A stretch of DNA of 64,000 bases from Streptomyces albireticuli. Its GTDB lineage: Bacteria; Actinomycetota; Actinomycetes; Streptomycetales; Streptomycetaceae. Under the pieces are notes generated by a model. The model was given only the letters and a program-made list of their open reading frames with translations, did no database searches and was not told where the DNA came from. Of the stretch, positions 1 to 8,103 are shown piece after piece; the stretch's first letter is position 1; each line of letters starts with the position of its first letter. The translations under genes were made by a program, and so were the position numbers. Location: the NCBI RefSeq assembly GCF_021228125.1, contig NZ_JAJQQS010000024.1:61513-125512 (forward strand), given 5' to 3'.

Positions 1-150
1 CCTCGATGCAGTGACCTTTCCTCGCACCGTGTTTGCCCGGGCGACCGACAGCATCCGGCCCCGGTCGAAAACACGCCCGACAGATGACCCCGCGGACCCC
101 CCTCCCGCGCGGCATCACCGGCCGGGGACCGGCCCGCCGCAACCCGCGAA

Positions 151-220
151 CGCCGCGCCGCACCGCCGCGCCGCACCGCCGCGCCGCACCGCCGCGCCGC
201 ACCGCACCGCCGCGCCGCGC
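151..220. repeat. 13-bp GC-rich tandem repeat
   Basis: Four exact head-to-tail copies of CGCCGCGCCGCAC (151-202), a 5-base partial copy, then one near-copy ending at 220. It lies upstream of the acetyltransferase gene. It is open in several frames only because of its composition and I see no coding signal in it. The rest of 1-299 holds no gene I can support. Confidence 0.8.
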
Positions 221-299
221 GACGGCCGGAACGCGGGGGAGCGGGGCATCGGTAGAACGACCGATGCGCCGGAAAGATCTTGGAACCTACCGTGGCCGC

Positions 300-893
300 A
301 TGCAGTCACCGAACACACCCGAGCCCGTCGAGAGCGGCGACGCTCCCCACCTCACCCGCACCCTGGCCCGCGCCTTCGCGGACGACCCGATGATGCTGTG
401 GCTCTTCCCCGCCGAAGAAGGGCGCGCGGACCGCCTCGCCCAGTGGTTCGACGTCATGCTCACGCACAAATACGGCCCCCTCGGCCACTGTGAACACACC
501 GGCGCGGCAGCCGCCTTCTGGACCCCGCCCGGCACCGCCGAACAGCACCCCGACGAGGAGACACTCGCCCGCATCAACGACCTGCTGGGCGAGCACGTGG
601 CCCGCCTGGGAGAAATGCTGGAACTCGTCGGCAGGGAAACCCCGCAGGAACCCCACTGGTACCTGGCGGTCCTCGGCGCCGACCCCGCGGCCCAGGGTCA
701 CGGCCACGGCGCCGCCTTGCTGCGCTCGGGCCTGGCCAAGGCGGACGCGGCCGGACTGCCGGTCCACCTCGAATCATCGAAGCGGTCCAACCTCGCCTTC
801 TACGCACACTTCGGCTTCACCGTGCGCGGCGAGATCCACGTATCCGCGGGCGGCCCGACCCTCTGGTCGATGTGGCGCGAAGCCCGCGCCTAG
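300..893 (+). CDS. GNAT-family N-acetyltransferase
   Basis: A 197-residue protein with the overall plan of a GCN5-related acetyltransferase. The acetyl-CoA binding loop is visible near residues 135-145 (QGHGHGAAL, the Q/R-x-x-G-x-G/A signature), preceded by the core strand WYLAVLGADP and followed by the helix that ends in the typical NLAFYAHFGF segment. The N-terminal AFADDPMMLWLFP motif is common in Streptomyces members of this family. The substrate cannot be told from sequence. The ATG at 300 begins just before the domain; an in-frame ATG at 264 is the alternative, and neither has a strong ribosome site. Reading farther upstream would run through the GC repeat, which I regard as non-coding. 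Confidence 0.8.
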   Translation: MQSPNTPEPVESGDAPHLTRTLARAFADDPMMLWLFPAEEGRADRLAQWFDVMLTHKYGPLGHCEHTGAAAAFWTPPGTAEQHPDEETLARINDLLGEHVARLGEMLELVGRETPQEPHWYLAVLGADPAAQGHGHGAALLRSGLAKADAAGLPVHLESSKRSNLAFYAHFGFTVRGEIHVSAGGPTLWSMWREARA

Positions 894-932
894 ACCCCCA
901 TCAGGCACACCCCCCGGGGAGACGCCCGGACG

Positions 933-1880
933 TCACAGGCCGCCTTCCTCCCGCGGGCCGAGCCGGAGGTCGAGCGCGGCGGCCGCGTCGGGGCAGTTCC
1001 CGCGGACGACGCCGAGGAACGCGCGCAGCACCGGCGAGCGTTCCCGGGCGTCGAAGGACAGGACCAGATCGGGCAGGGACGTGCGCGGCGTCACCTCACA
1101 GAACCACGTACCCCGCCTCGGGACCGACAGCATGCGCGAAGGCCCCAGACCCACGCCCACACCACAGGCGGCGAGGCCGATGATCGTGTGGATGTCCCTC
1201 GCCACACTCGCCCCGGCAAGGACCGCCGGGGAGTCCTCGCCCAGCAGGGCCCGCAGCGTGCCGGTGAGAGCCGGCTCGTCCTCGCCGGGCGCCACGATCA
1301 GCGGCTGCCGCCGCAACTGCTCCACGCTCACCGACGCCTGGCCCGCGAAGGGATGCGCCCCGCTCACCACCGCCACCAGATGGTCGTGCCCGATCGGGAC
1401 GGACACCAGCCGCTCGGCACCCGTACCCCGCGGCCGGCCCAGGGTGATGGCCACATCCAGCTCACCCGCGACGAGCGCGGCCGTACTGCGGCTGGTCGCC
1501 ATCTCGTGCAACTCCAGCCGCACATCGGGCCGTTCACGGCCGAACCGGCCGAGAACGTCCGGCAGGGGCTCCAGCAGCGCCGAAGCGATGAACCCCAGGC
1601 GCAGCCGGCCCGTCTCACCGCGCGCGGCCCGCGCCGCGTCCACCGAAGCCGCCGTGATCTCCCCGAGCGCCCGGCGCGCCCGCGCCAGGAACGCCACGCC
1701 CGCGGCCGTCGGGAACACACCCCGCCGCGTACGGTCGAACAACCGGGTACCCACCTCGCGTTCGAGGTCCGCGATCTGCTTGGACAGCGGAGGCTGCGCG
1801 ATCCCCAGCGCCCCGGCCGCCCTGCCGAAGTGCCCGTGCTCGGCGAGCGCCAGGGCATACCGCAGGTGCCGCGCCTCCAT
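933..1880 (-). CDS. LysR-family transcriptional regulator
   Basis: A 315-residue LysR-type regulator. The N-terminal winged helix-turn-helix is clear (residues 1-60, with GHFGRAAGALGIAQPPLSKQI as the recognition region), followed by the linker helix and the two-lobed substrate-binding domain. Length is normal for the family. It is divergently transcribed from the alpha/beta hydrolase gene at 1976, and a T-N11-A inverted repeat lies between them, so control of itself and of the hydrolase is the likely arrangement. The effector is unknown. Confidence 0.93.
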   Translation of the reverse strand: MEARHLRYALALAEHGHFGRAAGALGIAQPPLSKQIADLEREVGTRLFDRTRRGVFPTAAGVAFLARARRALGEITAASVDAARAARGETGRLRLGFIASALLEPLPDVLGRFGRERPDVRLELHEMATSRSTAALVAGELDVAITLGRPRGTGAERLVSVPIGHDHLVAVVSGAHPFAGQASVSVEQLRRQPLIVAPGEDEPALTGTLRALLGEDSPAVLAGASVARDIHTIIGLAACGVGVGLGPSRMLSVPRRGTWFCEVTPRTSLPDLVLSFDARERSPVLRAFLGVVRGNCPDAAAALDLRLGPREEGGL

Positions 1881-1893
1881 GTCAGCCCCCTGC

Positions 1894-1916
1894 CGCGATA
1901 TCCCCTGAGTATCGCG
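1894..1916. promoter_or_regulatory. LysR-type operator between divergent genes
   Basis: Perfect inverted repeat CGCGATA-N9-TATCGCG. It contains a T-N11-A core (T1899 to A1911), the classic LysR box. It sits 14 bp before the LysR start codon and about 60 bp before the hydrolase start, so it fits autorepression plus control of the neighbour. Binding by this particular LysR is inference from position. Confidence 0.7.
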
Positions 1917-1975
1917 AGCCAGCTTGTCAGATCTTCCCCTGGATGACCGGGGCGCAGGTCACGTGCAATGACGCC

Positions 1976-2824
1976 ATGAACGAACTCTCCCCCGCCCACA
2001 CCGTCTACGTCCTCGTGCACGGCGCCTGGCACGGCTCCGCGCAGTGGGCGGCGACCCAGCGCGCCCTCGCCGCGACCGGTGCCGCGAGCGTGGCCGTCGA
2101 CCTGCCCGGACACGGCTTCGACGCACCCCTGCCCACCGGATACCTCCTGCCCGGCCAGCCGCACCTGCGCACCGAGAAGTCCCCGCTGGCCACCGTGACG
2201 ATGGACGACTGCGCCGAAACCGTGCTCCGCACCCTGGCCCGGGTACGCCCCCACCACCGCCGCGTCGTGCTCGTCGCCCACAGCGCGGGCGGCGGCCCCG
2301 CGTCCCTGGCCGCCGAACGGGCACCCGAGCTCGTCGACGCACTCGTCTACCTCTCGGCCTTCGTCCCCGCCGGACGCCCCCGCTTCTCCGACTACGCAGG
2401 CTCGCCCGAGAACGCCACGGCACGCGGACGGGGCCTCACCCTCGGCAACCCCGAGGAACTGGGCGCCGTACGGATCAACCCGCTCTCACCCGATGCCGCC
2501 TACACCGAGGAACTGCGCCGGACCCACTACCAGGACACCCCGCCCGGCCGCTTCGGCCGCTGGCGCTCGGCACTGAGCACCGACCTGCCGCTGGCGCTCG
2601 TCACCACACCCCTCACTCTGACCTCGCCGCGGTGGGGGCGGATACCCCGGACCTTCCTGCGCTGCGCGGACGACCGGGCACTGACGCCGGCCGTGCAGGA
2701 CCTGATGATCAGGGAGGCCGACCGGGCCGTGCCCGGCAACCCGTTCACCGTACGCACCCTCCCCGGCAGCCACACCCCCTTCGCCGCCCGCCCCGGCGAA
2801 CTCGCCGCCGCCCTCCTGCCGTGA
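1976..2824 (+). CDS. Alpha/beta hydrolase
   Basis: A 282-residue hydrolase of the alpha/beta fold. Visible landmarks are the oxyanion strand VLVHGAWHGSAQW near residues 10-22, the nucleophile elbow AHSAGGG (Ser about residue 104), and a C-terminal GSHTPF that supplies the catalytic His. The elbow is A-x-S-x-G rather than G-x-S-x-G, as in many AB_hydrolase_1/6 members. It probably cleaves an ester or similar bond; the substrate is unknown. I start it at ATG 1976 because an in-frame ATG at 1943 only adds residues without similarity to the fold. It is divergent from the LysR gene and likely under its control. Confidence 0.85.
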   Translation: MNELSPAHTVYVLVHGAWHGSAQWAATQRALAATGAASVAVDLPGHGFDAPLPTGYLLPGQPHLRTEKSPLATVTMDDCAETVLRTLARVRPHHRRVVLVAHSAGGGPASLAAERAPELVDALVYLSAFVPAGRPRFSDYAGSPENATARGRGLTLGNPEELGAVRINPLSPDAAYTEELRRTHYQDTPPGRFGRWRSALSTDLPLALVTTPLTLTSPRWGRIPRTFLRCADDRALTPAVQDLMIREADRAVPGNPFTVRTLPGSHTPFAARPGELAAALLP

Positions 2825-3001
2825 ACGGCGCGCGCCGAAGCCGGCGGCCCGCGGGCCCCGGGAACGCGGCGGATCCCGGGGGCCCGCACAGGTCCGCCGC
2901 CGGCCGCCCATGTGCCTTGGGCGGGCCCGGGCCGGTGCGTTGCCGGCCCGTAAAACCCTTGGCGCCCCGGGCGGCCGCACTCCTAGAGTGAGCGGCGTCC
3001 A

Positions 3002-3120
3002 GGTGCGAAGACGGGACCTACTTCGACTCCTCATCGGGAGGCCGCGGGTTCGAATCCCGCCGCCGGCACCCAGGCCGGTGTAGCTCAGGGGCCAGAGCGC
3101 CTTGTCGGTTCCGTCGCCCC
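3002..3120 (+). ncRNA. Y RNA with permuted tRNA-like module (YrlA type), copy 1
   Basis: Folds by eye into a Y RNA. A 9-bp closing stem pairs GACGGGACC (3010-3018) with GGTTCCGTC (3107-3115), and GGTGCG at the 5' end can pair with CGCCCC at the 3' end. Inside are, in order, the motif TACTTC (3019-3024), a small hairpin CTCC/GGAG (3027-3040), a perfect T arm (GCGGG-TTCGAAT-CCCGC, 3044-3060), the 3' acceptor strand (3061-3067), a loop ACCCAG, the 5' acceptor strand (3074-3080, 7 of 7 pairs counting one G-T), and a D arm (GCTC-AGGGGCCA-GAGC, 3083-3098). The tRNA halves are therefore in circularly permuted order with no normal ends and no anticodon arm. YrlA Y RNAs are known tRNA mimics bound by Rsr, and rsr lies 290 bp downstream. 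Confidence 0.85.
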
Positions 3121-3153
3121 GAACTCTGGACACACCAAGCTTCAGCACCTCCC

Positions 3154-3206
3154 GGTGCGCGGGCCACGGCTACTTCGTTGTGTGCGAATCCCATGCCGTG
3201 GCCACC
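3154..3206 (+). ncRNA. Minimal Y RNA-like hairpin, copy 2
   Basis: Shares the 5' layout of its two neighbours: GGTGCG (3154-3159), 11 bases, then TACTTC (3171-3176). A perfect 9-bp stem joins GGCCACGGC (3162-3170) to GCCGTGGCC (3195-3203). The 24-base loop holds GCGAATCCC, which resembles the end of a T arm, but no D arm or acceptor is present. It reads as a copy that lost its tRNA-like domain, or as a distinct minimal Y RNA. Expression is not shown by sequence. Confidence 0.6.
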
Positions 3207-3238
3207 TTGAACTCGGGAGGCGCGGCACCGGGGCGTCC

Positions 3239-3354
3239 GGTGCGCAGGTGACGGTTACTTCCTGGAACAGCCGGTCGCGGGTTCGAATCCCGTCCCAGCC
3301 ACGGGCTGGTGTAGCTCAGCTCGGCAGAGCAGCTGTCCGTACCGTCGCCGACCT
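3239..3354 (+). ncRNA. Y RNA with permuted tRNA-like module (YrlA type), copy 3
   Basis: Same design as copy 1. GGTGCG (3239-3244), 11 bases, TACTTC (3256-3261). The closing stem pairs GACGGT plus AC (3250-3258, one bulged T) with GTACCGTC (3339-3346); a further AGGT/ACCT pair lies outside it. Inside are a small CTG-GAA-CAG hairpin, a T arm (3277-3293, loop TTCGAAT), an acceptor hairpin CCAGCC/GGCTGG closed by ACG (3295-3309), and a D arm GCTC-AGCTCGGCA-GAGC (3314-3330) with the GG that normally docks on the T loop. It ends about 58 bp before the rsr start codon. Confidence 0.85.
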
Positions 3355-3411
3355 CGTGACCTCGGACGCCCCTGTGCCGTGCTCTCCCCGGACGAATTCG
3401 GGGGAATTCAC

Positions 3412-5022
3412 ATGGCACGTTTCAACACCCGAACCACCCGCACCACCCGCACCAGCCGTGCTCCCGAGGCGGCCGGGCCCGTCTCGCCCGTGACCACGAC
3501 CGGGCGGCGCACCCGCACCCACCTCGGCGGCGAGGGACACACGCGGGACGCCCGCTCCGAGCTGTTCCTCCTCGCGATCGACGACTTCGTCTCCCAGCAC
3601 ACCCACCACGAGAGCGGCACCGCCCGCGACGACCGGTTCGCCACCCTGGTCCGCAAGCTCGCCGTCGAGGACCCGGCCTGGACCGCCGGCCTCCTCGCGT
3701 GGCTGCGCGGCGACGGGCAGATGCGCACCGCCTCCCTCGTCGGCGCCGCCGCATACGTCAAGGCCCGTCTCGACGCCGGCGCCACCGCCGGCCCCGCCAA
3801 CCGCCAGGTCGTCGACTCCGTGCTGCGCCGCGCGGACGAGCCCGGCGAGCTGCTGGCCTACTGGACCTCCGCCTACGGCCGGAACGTACCCAAGCCCGTC
3901 AAGCGGGGCATCGCCGACGCCGTCCGGCGCCTGTACACCGGCCGCAGCCTCCTGAAGTACGACACCGGCTCCAAGGGCTACCGCTTCGGCGACGTCCTCA
4001 ACCTCGTCCACCCCACGCCGGGCCCGGACAAGCCGTGGCAGGGCGCGCTGTTCCAGTACGCCCTGGACCGCCGCCACCACCCCGACACCGCGATCCCGCC
4101 CGCCTCCGACCGGACCCTGACCGCGCACCGCGCGCTGATGGCCGTGCCCGTGGCGGAGCGGCGGGCCGTGGTCACCGGTGACGGCGGCGCCGAGCGGCTC
4201 GCCGCTGCGGGCATGACCTGGGAGGCACTGGCCGGGTGGCTGCAGGGCCCGATGGACGCGGCGGCCTGGGAAGCCGTCATCCCCTCCATGGGCACAATGG
4301 CCCTGGTCCGCAACCTGCGGAACTTCGACGAGGCCGGCGTGTCCGACCAGGCCGCCCGGCAGGTGGCCGCCCGGATAGCCGACCCCGAAGAGGTCGCCCG
4401 CTCCCGCCAGTTCCCCTTCCGCTACCTGGCCGCCCACCAGCACGCCCCCTCACCGCGCTGGGCCCACTCCCTGGAGCGGGCCCTCGCCCACTCCCTGGAG
4501 AACGTGCCCCGCCTGCCCGGCCGGACCCTGGTCCTGGTCGACCGCTCCGGCTCCATGTGGTCACCGCTGTCCGACCGCTCCCGGCTCAACCGCGCGGACG
4601 CCGCCGCCGTCTTCGGCACGGCCGTGGCGCTACGCGCCGCCGACGCCGACCTCGTCGAGTTCGGCACCACCAGCGCGCCCGTCGCCTACCGCGCGGGCGA
4701 GCCTGTCCTCAAGGTCCTCGACCGCTTCGGGAGCCTGGGCGGCACCGACACCACCGAGGCGGTACGCCGCCACTACTGCGGCCACGACCGGGTCCTGATC
4801 GTCACCGACGAACAGGCCGCCCACCACCACGCGGGCGGCCCGACCGAGCAGGTCCCCGCCCACATCCCCGTCTACACCTGGAACCTGGCCGGCTACCGGC
4901 CGGGTCACGCCCCCTCGGGATCCGCCCACCGCCACACCTTCGGCGGCCTCACCGACGCGGCGTTCCGCATGGTGCCACTCCTCGAAAGCGGCCGGGACGC
5001 CCACTGGCCCTGGGAGGAGTGA
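3412..5022 (+). CDS. rsr: TROVE-domain Ro60 orthologue Rsr
   Basis: A 536-residue orthologue of the Ro 60-kDa autoantigen. The first two thirds form the TROVE ring of helical repeats; the C-terminal third is a von Willebrand A domain with the metal site DRSGSM (Asp377, Ser379, Ser381) and later Thr and Asp ligands. Rsr binds Y RNAs on the outside of the ring and ends of misfolded or structured RNAs in the hole, and in bacteria it works in RNA quality control, often with a 3' exoribonuclease. Here three Y RNA-like elements lie immediately upstream. I choose ATG 3412, which has GGGGGAA at good spacing; an upstream in-frame GTG at 3379 adds nothing recognisable. No RtcB/RtcA RNA-repair genes are nearby. 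Confidence 0.93.
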   Translation: MARFNTRTTRTTRTSRAPEAAGPVSPVTTTGRRTRTHLGGEGHTRDARSELFLLAIDDFVSQHTHHESGTARDDRFATLVRKLAVEDPAWTAGLLAWLRGDGQMRTASLVGAAAYVKARLDAGATAGPANRQVVDSVLRRADEPGELLAYWTSAYGRNVPKPVKRGIADAVRRLYTGRSLLKYDTGSKGYRFGDVLNLVHPTPGPDKPWQGALFQYALDRRHHPDTAIPPASDRTLTAHRALMAVPVAERRAVVTGDGGAERLAAAGMTWEALAGWLQGPMDAAAWEAVIPSMGTMALVRNLRNFDEAGVSDQAARQVAARIADPEEVARSRQFPFRYLAAHQHAPSPRWAHSLERALAHSLENVPRLPGRTLVLVDRSGSMWSPLSDRSRLNRADAAAVFGTAVALRAADADLVEFGTTSAPVAYRAGEPVLKVLDRFGSLGGTDTTEAVRRHYCGHDRVLIVTDEQAAHHHAGGPTEQVPAHIPVYTWNLAGYRPGHAPSGSAHRHTFGGLTDAAFRMVPLLESGRDAHWPWEE

Positions 5023-5345
5023 GGGCGGGCAGCCGGGTACGGGCTGCGGACGTGGGGCTCGTCGTGCCGGGGCCGACTCTAGTGACAGCCGTCAACGACA
5101 CCGACATGACCGGCTCGTTCACGGGTCTGGACCGGCCGGCCCCGCCCCCGGGCTCCCGCCGGCCCGGCCGGGAAGCCGGACCCGCGCCGGCCTTTCAGAT
5201 CGCGCTCCGCCACCGGCAGCCGCCGTACACACCGCTGGTGCCGCCGAGAAGCTCGCCGGCGGTGCCGGCAGGGAACGAGCAGGGCCCTTCCGCTGCCGGG
5301 GCCGCAGGCCGGGGCGGCCCAGGCCGCCCCGGACAACATCTCCCG
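5023..5345. other. Gene-free spacer
   Basis: Lies downstream of rsr and downstream of the convergent peroxidase-like gene. I see no convincing coding signal, RNA or clear terminator; only GC-rich short inverted repeats. Confidence 0.5.
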
Positions 5346-5819
5346 TTATCTGAACTGGCCGGGCTGGTAGTCACCGGCGGGCACCTGGAGCATGACGTTC
5401 CCCCGGTTGAAGGCGTTGATGACGGTGATCACACCCACCAGGGCACCGAGCTGGTCCTCGTCGTAGTACTTGGCGGCATTCGCCCAGACCTCGTCCGGGA
5501 CACCACCGGCCGCGTCGGCGATCCGGGTCGCCTCCTCCGCCAGCTCCAGCGCCGCGCGCTCGGCCTCGGTGAACACCGTGGCCTCCCGCCAGGCCGCGAC
5601 CAGGTTCAGGCGCTCCGCGGACTCCCCGGCGTGCACGGCGTCCTTGAAGTGCATGTCGGTGCAGAAGCCGCAGCCGTTGATCTGGCTGGCGCGGAGCTTC
5701 ACCAGCTCCTGCGTCGAGGCCGGCAAGGTCGAACCCTCGAGCACCTTGCCCGCGGCGATGATGTGCTTGAAGACCTTGCCCAGGACCGGGTTGGTGAAGG
5801 GGTTCAGACGTGCTTCCAT
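5346..5819 (-). CDS. Carboxymuconolactone decarboxylase/AhpD-family protein
   Basis: A 157-residue member of the CMD/AhpD fold. The redox motif is intact: NGCGFCTDMHFKDA, giving C-x-x-C followed by the downstream His that acts as proton relay in AhpD-type alkylhydroperoxidases. The flanking helix ASTQELVKLRASQI is typical. It probably reduces peroxides or handles oxidative stress rather than acting on carboxymuconolactone. The start at 5819 is set by GGAG eight bases upstream; an in-frame ATG at 5852 is less likely. It is divergent from the LuxR gene at 6142. Confidence 0.9.
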   Translation of the reverse strand: MEARLNPFTNPVLGKVFKHIIAAGKVLEGSTLPASTQELVKLRASQINGCGFCTDMHFKDAVHAGESAERLNLVAAWREATVFTEAERAALELAEEATRIADAAGGVPDEVWANAAKYYDEDQLGALVGVITVINAFNRGNVMLQVPAGDYQPGQFR

Positions 5820-6141
5820 GATGCGCTCCGTTGCCGTTGTGCGGTTACACACCTTGGACGAGACAGCACGGCGAGCTGTGACATCGACGCCCCGTGACGT
5901 GAGTCACTCCTGTCATGCCGCGGCGGCAGGACCCCGCGCCGCTCACGCTTCACCGAGCCCGTCCAAGCCTTGATACGCCGGGAAAGCAAACACGGCAAAT
6001 CGATACCTTTCCGGCGACCAGCGGATACCACCGTCCAGCGGCGCCCCCGCCGGCACACACAGCAGCCCAGGCCCGCCGCGCCGACCGGGCGGCGGGACCC
6101 GTCCCTGGACTGGATCAGGGGGAGGGGACCATAGTCGATGC
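5820..6141. promoter_or_regulatory. Divergent promoter region
   Basis: Non-coding DNA between the CMD-family gene and the LuxR regulator. A short inverted repeat GTGAC-N4-GTCAC lies at 5894-5907, about 80 bp before the CMD start, and could be an operator. Nothing else stands out. Confidence 0.35.
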
Positions 6142-7206
6142 GTGGGCGATGTGGACGGGGTGGCCCGTTGCCTGGAGGCGGCGGTCGGGGAGCGGTTCGT
6201 ACGGGACGAACTGGCCGCCCTGGTCTCACAGGCCGTCACCCCCTGGGTCGCGCACGACGGGCTGCGCCTGTTCGGGATGAATCCCGCCACCGGCGCCGTC
6301 TCCTTCGGCTTCCTGCACGACTTCAGCCCCGACCTCGTACAGGCGCAGCTGCACGACGCCTATCTGGGCGATGACCCGTTCAGCCCCGCCGACATCACCC
6401 GCCACCCGGCGCCGGTGGCACTGTTCGGCGGAAGCGACGGGAGTAACGGAAACAGCCGCCCGACTCCAGGGCACCGGCAAGTGCTGAGCACCCTGGCGGC
6501 ACACGGAGCCGGGTCCGAGGCCCGCCTCCTGCTGCGCGACCGCCACGGGGCATGGGGCCTGCTGGCCCTGCTGCGGGAATCGGGCGGCAGACCCTTCGAC
6601 GGAGAGGACGCCGCCCGGCTCGCCCGGCTCTCCCCGCTGCTGATCACCCTCCTGCGCGGCTACGCCACCGCCGCACCGCCTCCGAGCGGCGCGCACCTCC
6701 CGGCGGGCGTCGCCATCGTCGGCGCCGACCACCAGGTGCGTTCGCTCACCCCCGAAGCACGCGCGTGGATGCGGGAGATCAGCCCGGAACGCGGCCTGGC
6801 ACCGCGGTGGATGCCGCAGGTGTCGATGCGGGAGATCTCCCTGGCCGCGCGGCGCCACCTCGCCGACCCCGGCGCACCGCGCCCGCTCGCCTGCAGCCCC
6901 ACGGCGTACCTCGGACGGCGTGTCGCCGTGCACGCCCAGCCCCTCGACGAGCACGGCGAAGGCGACGTCGCCGTGCTCTTCCAGGAAGCCACCGGCACCC
7001 TGCTCCTGTCCACGTTCGCGGCCTGGCACGGCCTGACCGCCCGCGAGAGCCTGGTCCTGCGGCACCTGTACTCCGGGGCGGCCCCCAAACAGATCGCCCG
7101 CGGTCTCGAGGTCTCCCCGCACACCGTCAACGCCCACGTCAAAGCGGTGTTCCGCAAGACCGGCGTCAGCGGCCGCGACGAACTGCTCGCCGCACTCGAC
7201 TCCTGA
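6142..7206 (+). CDS. LuxR-family regulator with C-terminal HTH
   Basis: A 354-residue protein. The last 65 residues are a LuxR/NarL-type helix-turn-helix (GLTARESLVLRHLYSGAAPKQ, then HTVNAHVKAVFRKTGV). The N-terminal 280 residues show no receiver domain and no phosphorylatable Asp pattern; they look like a GAF/PAS-like sensory region, so this is a one-component regulator. Start is GTG 6142, downstream of a purine-rich GGGGAGGGGA. A signal cannot be inferred. It is divergent from the AhpD-like gene and may respond to the same stress. Confidence 0.88.
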   Translation: MGDVDGVARCLEAAVGERFVRDELAALVSQAVTPWVAHDGLRLFGMNPATGAVSFGFLHDFSPDLVQAQLHDAYLGDDPFSPADITRHPAPVALFGGSDGSNGNSRPTPGHRQVLSTLAAHGAGSEARLLLRDRHGAWGLLALLRESGGRPFDGEDAARLARLSPLLITLLRGYATAAPPPSGAHLPAGVAIVGADHQVRSLTPEARAWMREISPERGLAPRWMPQVSMREISLAARRHLADPGAPRPLACSPTAYLGRRVAVHAQPLDEHGEGDVAVLFQEATGTLLLSTFAAWHGLTARESLVLRHLYSGAAPKQIARGLEVSPHTVNAHVKAVFRKTGVSGRDELLAALDS

Positions 7207-7345
7207 CCCCCGGAGCCGGCGGCCCCGGCACACCGGGGCCGTCACCCCGCCATCCCCAACTTTGGGGATGCCCGGACACCACCGGCCGCAGCCATAGTCG
7301 TGGTGACCGAGCGCCGACGCGGCCGACGGGAGAGGAACGATCACG

Positions 7346-7891
7346 ATGCACACGATGCGTAAGAAGGCAGCGGGCACAGCGGTGTTACTGGGCCTGATGG
7401 TGACCGGCATCGGAGCGGGAACGGCCGAGGCGGCCGGCACGCCCCCCACCGTGAAGACCGCCCAAGCACAAGCCCAAGCCCAAGCCCAAGCACAGGCTCA
7501 GGCTCGGACACGGGCCGAGGCGACACTGACAGCGGTCGAAGTGACCTTCTACACCACCTACGACAACAAGGACCACGACACGAAAGTCTTCACCTCGGTG
7601 ACCGACCACACCAACAAGACCATCGGAACCCTCGGCGAGCACTTCGGCGACGACGAGTTCGAGGACGGCGACGCCGACGGACCGTACGCCCTGAGCCTGA
7701 CGGAGCCCGCCACATGGTCGTCCATGCGCGACGGACGGCTGCGCATCAGAATCGAGCCCCGCGGCCACGACACCTGGAAGCTCAACGTCCGCTCGACCCT
7801 CTTCTTCTCCGACGGCACCCGGCGCCACGCCGACCAGGACAACCTGGCCCCGAGCCAGCGCAACCGCCAGGTCGACGTCCCCATCGCCTGA
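7346..7891 (+). CDS. Secreted protein with Gln-Ala repeat and TTA codon
   Basis: A 181-residue protein with a Sec signal peptide (basic MRKK start, hydrophobic AVLLGLMVTGIGAG, cleavage near AEA). After cleavage comes a low-complexity (QA)n stretch encoded by degenerate hexamers at about 7465-7502, then a beta-rich, acidic domain with no family I recognise. Codon 14 is TTA (7385-7387), the rare leucine codon that depends on bldA in Streptomyces, so translation is probably tied to development. A GGAGAGGA ribosome site precedes ATG 7346; the in-frame ATG at 7355 is an alternative. Confidence 0.75.
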   Translation: MHTMRKKAAGTAVLLGLMVTGIGAGTAEAAGTPPTVKTAQAQAQAQAQAQAQARTRAEATLTAVEVTFYTTYDNKDHDTKVFTSVTDHTNKTIGTLGEHFGDDEFEDGDADGPYALSLTEPATWSSMRDGRLRIRIEPRGHDTWKLNVRSTLFFSDGTRRHADQDNLAPSQRNRQVDVPIA

Positions 7892-8103
7892 ACGGCCGCC
7901 GACGTGACGATGTGACGACATGAGCCGGGACGCCGCCCGGCCCCCGCGGGCCGGGTAGGCGGTGCGCCCCGGCGCCGCTACTGTGCGCGGTGTTCCCCTC
8001 CCGTGGCCCTGCGGGCCGACACCGAGGTGCCGCCCGCGGGCCGGCGCGGGGCCGGGGAACACCGGTGTCACATCAGCGCGAAGAGGGGAAGGGAGCCAGT
8101 GAC

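Noticed and set aside
33..299. N-terminal extension of the acetyltransferase
   Set aside because: It runs through a GC tandem repeat with no similarity to the family; the domain starts after 300.
490..1946. Long plus-strand open frames across the acetyltransferase and LysR genes
   Set aside because: Arg/Pro/Ser-rich shadows typical of high-GC DNA, lying over genes with clear family motifs.
3041..3100. Normal tRNA gene
   Set aside because: T arm, acceptor and D arm are present, but in permuted order, with no anticodon arm; the same holds for 3277-3330. A Y RNA module explains them better.
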